Assembly: GCA_905221605.1 (NCBI GenBank)
Contig: CAJNDS010002477.1
Span: 64,001 to 124,000, forward strand
Length of the DNA stretch: 60,000 nt
Reading direction: 5' to 3'
DNA from: Symbiodinium natans
Taxonomy: Eukaryota; Sar; Dinophyceae; Suessiales; Symbiodiniaceae
Shown: one piece after another, positions 54,310-60,000 of the stretch
How positions within the stretch are numbered: position 1 is the first letter of the stretch
Layout: each line of letters starts with the position of its first letter
Program-made: the position numbers and the translations under genes
The notes under the pieces: model-generated
Databases searched by the model: none
Seen by the model: only the letters and a program-made list of their open reading frames with translations
Told to the model about the DNA's origin: nothing

Positions 54310-54770
54310 ATGGGAATAGCTATTCTGAGAGCATTTATGCTTATCTCAGCTCTAAAAACAGGGTACTGGAGGTACATCCCACTTGCTCCAGATGGGAATG
54401 GAGACTACCATTAGGATTTCTGGTCTCCAAATAGCAGGTAAAGATGGGACATGCTACTTGCACCCCATGGTAATACTTGTTGTTGGTCGAATATTCGTCC
54501 ATCTAGCAGGTATACGTGTCACATTATTTCCACCACTTGGTGGTGGAAGTGGTGTTGATAGGATTTAAGGGATTGGGAAATGGAAATGGAATTTAAATTC
54601 CATTTCCCAATAATTTAAATTCCATTTCCCAATCCCCATGCCACATACTGTGGTACATCTCACATGCATCAAAGGGGTAGCTGTGGTACATCCCACATGC
54701 ATGAAAGGGTATGTTGTGTTGTCAACAGGATAAATGGTCCTAAAATATCTGCTAGCAGGTATGGATGTTA
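54286..54770. repeat. Diverged GTGGTACAT repeats
   Basis: Two adjacent 33-bp units (54649-54681, 54682-54714) begin TGTGGTACATCYCACATGCA. Related, more diverged copies start at 54286 and 54371. A second family, AGCAGGTAWRSATGTYACA, appears near 54435, 54504 and 54752. They look like an old tandem array cut up by hairpins. Confidence 0.65.
54568..54635. repeat. Inverted repeat around ATTTAAAT
   Basis: GATTGGGAAATGGAA on the left pairs with TTCCATTTCCCAATC on the right. Between them is the perfect 18-bp palindrome ATGGAATTTAAATTCCAT plus a duplicated AATTTAAATTCCATTTCCCA. Confidence 0.85.
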
Positions 54771-54939
54771 CAAAATATCCACCACTTTATGGTATGTTGT
54801 TGTGTTGATGGAATATTTCTTGTCAAATATTTGACAAAGAGGTACCCACGGTCCATGTGGTGGCACATCTGCTGTTGTAGGACTGGTTTTGATGGCACAA
54901 ATGTGTTGTCGAAATGGTAATGTTGGCTTGTCGCCAACA

Positions 54940-55012
54940 ATATTGGCTTGTAAAAGTGAAAGTCTCCTTTCACTTTTGCTTTTACAAGCCAATACACCAG
55001 ACAAGTCTGGTG
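54940..55012. repeat. Two adjacent hairpins
   Basis: TATTGGCTTGTAAAAGTGAA pairs with its complement across a short loop, with a six-base duplication in the right arm. Immediately after it, ACACCAGAC-AA-GTCTGGTGT (54993-55012) is perfect. Confidence 0.85.
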
Positions 55013-55394
55013 TAGAGGTTAGAATCCTCATTAAAAAATAACATATCAAGTCCATTCATATTGGTCTTTAGTCCATTCATATTGGTCTTTGGAAAATATG
55101 GCCTCTGTTTAGTGGTCTGAGGTGTAAGGCCTTCTACTTTTGTTGTTGTTTTCAATAGAATTCAATGCAAATTGTACTCTGCCCACTACATTTAGTGGTC
55201 TGTTCAATGGATTTGAATAGAATTCAATGGGAATTGTACAAATCACGATGGCCTTGCCCACTTATCAGTACATATTTGTAGTTGTCTTCAATGGATTCAA
55301 TGGAAAATAGTACTCTGCACACTACAAATTGTACTTTCTGTACTTTCACGATGGCCTTGGCTAGTCCTTGGCTTGGTGTTTGCTACTGGTGGGT

Positions 55395-55426
55395 CCATTT
55401 CGAGGTGGTCATTTACCTCGAAATGG
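55395..55426. repeat. Hairpin, 12-bp arms
   Basis: CCATTTCGAGGT and ACCTCGAAATGG are exact reverse complements across an eight-base spacer. Confidence 0.85.
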
Positions 55427-55493
55427 GCCTCTTTTTTGTGCAAATTCCTCAAAAACTACTTTGGCGTTTTTCTGCAAAAATAACCTGCGAGAC

Positions 55494-55539
55494 GCCATCG
55501 TGAAAAATGAGGCCTTTAGGCCTCATATTTCACGATGGC
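55494..55539. repeat. Hairpin with GGCC-TTTA-GGCC tip
   Basis: 21-bp arms (GCCATCGTGAAAAATGAGGCC and complement) with one mismatch and a four-base loop. Confidence 0.9.
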
Positions 55540-55560
55540 CTCTCGCAATGTGTGCAGGCA

Positions 55561-55614
55561 GGCAGGCCTTGGGAATGGGAAATTTATTTCCCATTCCCAT
55601 TCCCAAGGCCTGCC
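55561..55614. repeat. Hairpin with duplicated arm
   Basis: GGCAGGCCTTGGGAATGGGA pairs with its complement. The right side carries an extra TTCCCATTCCCA copy, so two alternative folds are possible. A further GTGTGCGCGCGC/GCGCGCGCACAC stem follows to about 55661. Confidence 0.8.
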
Positions 55615-55682
55615 TTGTGTGCGCGCGCATACACATGTACACACGCGCGCACACTCCACAAGGAATATTTTACCAACTCTGG

Positions 55683-55737
55683 GTTATAATTCTAGTGGTG
55701 TAGAGGCCGAAGGCCTCTACACCACTAGAATTATAAC
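55683..55737. repeat. Perfect hairpin, 26-bp arms, GGCC-GAA-GGCC tip
   Basis: Arms from GTTATAATTCTAGTGGTG to AGAGGCC are exact reverse complements with loop GAA. No mismatch in 26 pairs. Confidence 0.95.
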
Positions 55738-55804
55738 ACAGATTCTATATGGAAATGGGGATGATGGGCCTTTGGCCCATCACCCCATGTCCTATAGAAT
55801 CTGT
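55738..55804. repeat. Imperfect hairpin with GGCC-TTT-GGCC tip
   Basis: ACAGATTCTATATGG at the left pairs with the complement of CCTATAGAATCTGT at the right, and ATGGGCC-TTT-GGCCCAT closes the tip; the middle of the stem has indels. It begins at the base after the preceding hairpin. Confidence 0.85.
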
Positions 55805-55851
55805 TACGTACGTCATCTGTTGTGCAAGCTTTCGAAAACTCTAGGTCGGTC

Positions 55852-55888
55852 TTCCTAGATAAAAGGCCGAAGGCCTTTTATCTAGGAA
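55852..55888. repeat. Perfect hairpin, 17-bp arms, GGCC-GAA-GGCC tip
   Basis: TTCCTAGATAAAAGGCC and its exact complement around GAA. It sits directly at the end of the minus-strand exon candidate that follows to the right. Confidence 0.95.
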
Positions 55889-56300
55889 TCCCTCGTTGGA
55901 ATCCCTACGAGCATCGATCGAAGGACTGACGGTGCTAACTCCACGTTCGCTGCCGCCCGCCGCGTTGCCGGTGCTGAGCGTGCGCGGGGAGGTGGGCGCG
56001 GACGCGGCCGGCAACTGGGGCGCGTCGTCGCCCGAGCTGATGCTCACCGCCATCGGGTGGCGGATTCTGGGCTGACGCACCGCGAAGCGCTCCTGCGGCG
56101 TGCCCTGCCGCATGCCGTTGATGGTTTTGATGTCCGGCAATTCGCTGCCTGAGCTCACCGCAGACCGCTGAGGCCGCAGAAGCGGGGGGCTGGCCTTCGG
56201 AGGAGCCGGCGCGGCGCGGAAGGAGTCGGAGGGGCAACGGCCGTGGGCTTTCCCGTCGCGAAGGTCGCATGGCGGCGCGGCGGCCTCGGCGGGAGGCGTT
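55889..56300 (-). CDS. Low-complexity exon candidate next to the hairpin island
   Basis: The minus frame is open from about 56304 and reads CDLRDGKAHGRCPSDSFRA, APAPPKASPPLLRPQRSAV, SGSELPDIKTINGMRQGTPQ, ERFAVRQPRIRHPMAVSISS and SAPTSPRTLSTGNAAGGSER up to ARRDSNEG, where the 17-bp hairpin begins. It looks like a disordered regulatory region rich in Ser, Pro and Arg. Strand agrees with other exons. The family is not recognised. Confidence 0.4.
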
Positions 56301-56363
56301 CAGCATGAGCCCGCTGTTGCAGTTGCGACCGCGCCCGCCAGTGGCACTCAGCGCGAGCGCGGT

Positions 56364-57300
56364 GTCGTCGCAGCCGAGGCTGGGTTCCGTGCTGGCCTGG
56401 CCTCGCTCGGCGGGATCAGCTTTGAGGAGACTTGCGCGCGTCCTTGCGCTGCAATCGCCCCCCGAATCTCTGCGTGGCGTGCTGCGAAGCGCCCTCTGCG
56501 CTGGCCTCGATCGAGTTCGCCCGTCGTCTGATGGCCATGCGCACAAGTTGGAATATCTTCAGCGGGCACTCCGGTCCCTCCCACCGGAAGCCACGTTGCC
56601 GGCCACGATCAGGCAGTGCTAGCTCAACACAGTTTTGTGCCCTGGCACCAGCACTGCTGCAGAGACCGGCAACGGAGTGTTCGGCAGAAGCGCGGATGTC
56701 TGTGCTGTAGCCGGCTCGAGCCCATCTGCCCCCGGCCAATGCACCAACTTCGACTTATTCGCAATATCAGGCACGGCGCAGGGCAGCAGCAAGCTCCGCA
56801 AAGAGTGTCCTGAAGGCCGGTCTTTCCCGCAACGCTGGCCGGGCTGGATGCGCATCTCAAGGCAGAGCCGCATCTTGGTGCGGGACTGTGCAAGCGTGAA
56901 GCCTGGTCTGGCCTCGCCCGACTGAACTGGCGCACACACCCGCTGGTTGGTATCCAAGCGTCGACATACTCAAACCATGTCACTAGGACATTGGCCGACG
57001 CGGTGGAAATGGCATACGCCTCTGAATTAGGGGTCCATCCTATCCGTCGATACGTCCGTCGCCGACCAGCACCGCTTCGAGCGGAACTCCCGTTGCTGCA
57101 TGGATCCCAGCTTGTACTTGACAGCACCAGTGTTTCGCCCGGCTACAGATTGGATGGCCCCCCAATCCTCCAAGAAAAGCAGCCCACCCATTGCGGTGCA
57201 TCTATCCAGAAGCACTCCACCTCTGCAAAGGCACACCAGTTTCATCGCAGATCCCGGCGACGACTTTTCTGGCACAGTTAAAAGAAGCCACAGCGACTTC
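56364..57300 (+). pseudogene. LINE C: decayed RLE-type LINE without RT
   Basis: On the plus strand, 56364-56508 encodes AAEAGFRAGLASLGGISFEE, TC, then after a frame change ARVLALQSPPESLRGVLRSA. This matches the LINE A central block (AGFRAGFASLDEVCLETTCR, LTLQTAPQSLRGTLRSALRA). After about 470 bp of unreadable sequence, 56985-57141 encodes an endonuclease piece: ADAVEMAYASELG, VDTSVADQHRFE, ELPLLHGSQLVLDSTSVSPG (LINE A: GLPLWHGAQLALDATLVSP). ATTFLAQLKEATA near 57.26 kb matches LINE A EAATFLRLLARHRA. The WKLFLLAPR and RT regions are missing, so this is an internally deleted relic in the opposite orientation to LINEs A and B. Confidence 0.65.
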
Positions 57301-57702
57301 AGTGGGCGAGGAGCGTGAGCAATTTGCCGCAGCTGCCTGACAAGCCGTCCTGGAAGTTGAGAGGGCCTGCTCGACGCACGTGGACTGGACGCACGTGGAC
57401 TGGCAATGTTTCACGCAGCGCAGATTCACAATCGACACGATCGTGTGCTTTTGTCGGAGGGCAATCTGCACTGCCAAGCAGGGCGGGCCCTGAAAGGTCA
57501 CAAAAATGCCAAGGATTTCGGGAATCTGTGCCTTGCTGCCCAGTTGCTTCCTGGCCCTTTCCCCCAGCTCACGCTCCAGACCTTCCAAACCTGCACCGAC
57601 TCCTCAGGGCTGAGTCAGGGCTGAGGGCTGAGGGCGGAGCTCCACCTCCCCCACAGAAATCCCCGTCTTAGAGTCCTAGGTCACCCAGACCCAAGCCGGC
57701 CT

Positions 57703-58001
57703 TCAGAAGGCCGCTTTTCGACCTAGAAACGGGCAGACTTTGCGGGATACACGGTCATGCAGCATCATACGTGTCTGCATTGTGAACAGTCCGTTGCCTT
57801 CAGCTTGCCGGCGCATACGTCTCGCTTTGACAGGTCGCTGATTTCTCGCCTGATTGCTTCTAGCCTCAGAGGTTTCTTGCGGGAGTGTTTTCCAGTAGCA
57901 TGAATCATGAAGACAGAAAGGTTCAACTGCATTCTCCATTGGCCGACCGGCGTCTTGCGTCTTAGAATTGTATGGAAATCTCGAGCGCCACCCGCCACCA
58001 A
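57703..58001 (-). CDS. Coding-like minus segment
   Basis: Two overlapping minus frames are protein-like: LNLSVFMIHATGKHSRKKPL with RLEAIRREISDLSKRDVCA, and NQRPVKARRMRRQAEGNGLF. Only one can be right over most of the range. Basic, no domain. It may belong with the next entry on the same strand. Confidence 0.25.
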
Positions 58002-58045
58002 GTGCCCCCTAAGTGCACCCCCCCCCCCCTCCGGGCCCCTCGGGG

Positions 58046-58180
58046 TTATTTTTTAGTCATGGCTACGTCTTCAGAGTCTTCAGAAGAGTGGGAGCCATTC
58101 TTTGAAGCCTTGAAGTGCCTTTCTCTGACAGTGGGTTTGGGGCTGCAGGCTCGGATGGTGGCTCTCATGCACCGGATGTG
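58046..58180 (-). CDS. Possible C-terminal exon
   Basis: The minus strand reads SPKPTVRERHFKASKNGSHS and SEDSEDVAMTKK before a TAA at 58046-58048. The Ser/Asp-rich end and terminal stop suggest a C terminus. The plus strand is also open here (57972-58283), so confidence is low. Confidence 0.25.
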   Translation of the reverse strand, partial: HIRCMRATIRACSPKPTVRERHFKASKNGSHSSEDSEDVAMTKK

Positions 58181-58283
58181 GTCAGGTTCTTCCGGCCTTG
58201 CTATCCTCCGCTATAGATCATTTGAAATTCGGATTGCGAACAAACTGCAGCTTCCATTTCCTGGAGACGTGCGAAGCATTTAA

Positions 58284-59831
58284 AGGCAAAAGCATGAGGT
58301 GTGGAGCCTGAGATGGTGAGTCTTCACAACTGTCCCCATCCCTCTGAGCAGCCTCTCTTCCAAAAAGGAGCGAAGCCCTTGCTGTTCTTGCCAAACTTGG
58401 TACAGCAGCTCATAGTGCTGCCTTAGGAGTTGAGCGTTCACGACAGCATGCCGAAGAGACCTGCTCACATAGACCATCATAGACCTGATAGAGCCTACCG
58501 GTAGCCACCTGTGCCTCAGCTCACCTTTCGCGCTCTATAATATCGTGCTCTCGAAAGTGCGACCAAAGCACGCCGGGCCCATTTCGGGAGGCAACTCGGG
58601 AGGCGCCGGCATGAGCTGCTGAAGCGATTCGTCACCTGCAGAATTTAAGCTGAGGCGAAGGGCAATTGCTTCAGAGCTGGGGCCAAACAAAGGAATCCTA
58701 GACATGGAGAGTTTGGTCTGGGGAGCCGAGCGTCATACTTTTGTTAGATGCTGCTGGCTGTATAGATGCCAGTGTATGTGGATGTACTAGCAGGTGAGCT
58801 TGGGGACTGGGGGCTCCTCTGCATCTCAAGCAAAGCATCTTTGTCCAACCTGACGGCAGCTGATCGCTCGTCATATGGAACCTGGCAAGCAGGCGCGGGT
58901 AGATGCGGAACCCGCGGCTCCAGATGCAACGCGCCTCTCGCACCCATCCTCCTCCTCTGAGATCATGTCTGCCAGTGTCTGCTGTCTTGGCAAGCTCAGG
59001 CCTGCAGGTGTCAACGATTCAACACTCCCCAAGTGCCATCTTGCGGTTCAGGCTGCCTTCTTTAGTCACCTACACCCCCCCCCCCCGCCTTCGGATGTTG
59101 TCGTAGTGATTTGCAGCACTGGCCGGGCACTCTCAGAGGCCACCATGTCATGCGGCGCTTCAGCGGCGTACTGGCGTCCTCAGACCCAGCCTGCCGAATT
59201 TCAATCACCGAACCGCACTTATGGCGACGAGCCAGACCCATAAAATGGCAGCATCATGGCTTGAACTTCTGCTTAGGACATCGGGACCAACCCAGAAGAA
59301 TGGACAGAGGAGGAAAAGGGCGGGTGTCAGCAAGTGCGAACACCTTCCACTACATCAAACCGCGTTGAGTCCAGAGGGCCTGGGCCTTCTCGTGCCGCAA
59401 TGGAAGGAATCACAATCACAAAAAAACCTGGTTTCAGCTTCTCGGAGGTAGCTTTTTCATTTTCGGATCAGCCAGCAGGTACTGGGCCATCGGTCAGATC
59501 TTGGCGACCGGCCTGCAAAATGAACTCGGGAGAGAAAGGACCCTTCACGCAAAGAAAATCGCTCAGGAGATAACTTCAAGAAGGCTCCTCAACGCGTGCG
59601 GCACAAAAAGAGAGGGCTTTCGGCCGGCCTCTCTGGAGTCGGGTGTGCCTCGCGAGAAAAGGCGAAAATTGGGGGAATTTTGGGGAAGCGCAGAGAACAA
59701 ATTACAGAAACCAAGCAACACGCGCGCCTCTGCACATGTCCCCGAACATTTCGCCCTGGAATGTGCTGAGAGACGGTTTCTTTTGCAGCACACTACTAGA
59801 ACTTCATCCGGGATTGCACCAGCGCCCATGC
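58284..59831. other. No supported gene
   Basis: C-rich runs lie near 59068-59085 and, just outside, near 58018-58031. A minus frame below the last exon (GEMFGDMCRGARVAWF, then FVLCASPKFPQFSPFLARH) stays protein-like over about 300 bp but is cut by TGA and TAA stops; it may be intron or relic. Confidence 0.35.
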
Positions 59832-59985
59832 CCCAAATGTAAGCACTGCAAAAGGAACTGAGTGAAGGGGCTACTTCCCACCTCCTCGAGCAGGTCGCAG
59901 AAGCCCTTTGCAAGACTCCTTGGATTCGGCTCGCCGCCGCCAAGTTCAGTGCACATCTCCGAAAGAAATTTTTGAAGCCTCCTCC
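59832..59985 (-). CDS. Exon candidate at the window edge
   Basis: A 154-nt segment between GTTGTAG| and a GC donor (TTTGGG|GCATGG). It encodes LQKFLSEMCTELGGGEPNPR, SLAKGFCDLLEEVGSSPFTQ and FLLQCLHLG. Helical, protein-like, with usable junctions. The gene would continue beyond the window. Unknown family. Confidence 0.4.
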
Positions 59986-60000
59986 CTACAACCCTAAAAC

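Larger units (their letters stand above)
54286..55890. other. AT-rich island packed with inverted repeats
   Basis: About 1.6 kb, AT-rich in sharp contrast to the GC-rich LINEs on its left and the GC-rich exon on its right. It carries at least eight hairpins, GTGGTACAT-type direct repeats, and repeated CACGATGGCCT words (55248, 55346, 55531). No protein frame is convincing on either strand. It may be an intron colonised by hairpin elements, an organelle-derived insert or a chimeric join. See the separate repeat entries. Confidence 0.7.

Noticed and set aside
54649-54714. CRISPR-like repeat pair
   Set aside because: The units are contiguous with no unique spacers and the sequence is eukaryotic in character.

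Overview
The window looks like nuclear DNA of a dinoflagellate, most likely a Symbiodiniaceae-like species. No prokaryotic gene layout is present. Protein-like signal comes as short patches of about 70-320 bp that end in AG acceptors and in GC or GT donors. Simple-sequence DNA is abundant, TpG/CpA-rich words are common, and AAACCCTAA-like words are scattered. The largest genes are non-LTR retrotransposons of a kind common in dinoflagellates. No rRNA or tRNA gene, CRISPR array or convincing spliced-leader site was found. The organism call is an inference.

Layout. 0-9 kb: three minus-strand protein relics (0.4-1.06, 4.05-4.66 and 8.23-9.02 kb), two broken only by in-frame TGA codons and one by several frame changes. 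10.4-11.2 kb: a large composite microsatellite. 12.5-17.2 kb and 34.1-38.4 kb: two diverged copies of a multi-exon, membrane-segment-rich gene family on the minus strand. At least three short exons, with conserved lengths and GC donors, occur in the same order in both copies, and some long exons are frameshifted. Between and around them, at 20.5, 22.3, 23.3, 27.9 and 31.2-33.5 kb, are single minus-strand exon candidates of unknown function. 27.0-27.4 kb: a second large microsatellite. 38.4-46.9 kb: mostly non-coding sequence with repeats and two doubtful plus-strand ORFs.

47.0-54.3 kb: two different non-LTR retrotransposons (LINE A and LINE B) head to tail on the minus strand. Both carry reverse transcriptase followed by a CCHC plus restriction-like-endonuclease (RLE) end, as in the R2/NeSL/CRE group. 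LINE A is nearly complete, starts with a RING-H2 finger and zinc ribbon, and ends in a 17-nt poly(A). LINE B is 5'-truncated. 54.3-55.9 kb: an AT-rich island packed with perfect or near-perfect hairpins, four of which share a GGCC-N3/4-GGCC tip although their arms differ. A low-complexity exon candidate abuts it, followed by a third, opposite-strand LINE relic (LINE C, 56.36-57.3 kb) that has lost its RT domain.

Nearly all supported coding signal is on the minus strand, as expected for unidirectional dinoflagellate gene clusters. The frequent one-base frame changes may be pseudogene decay or uncorrected indels in the assembly; the sequence alone does not decide this.
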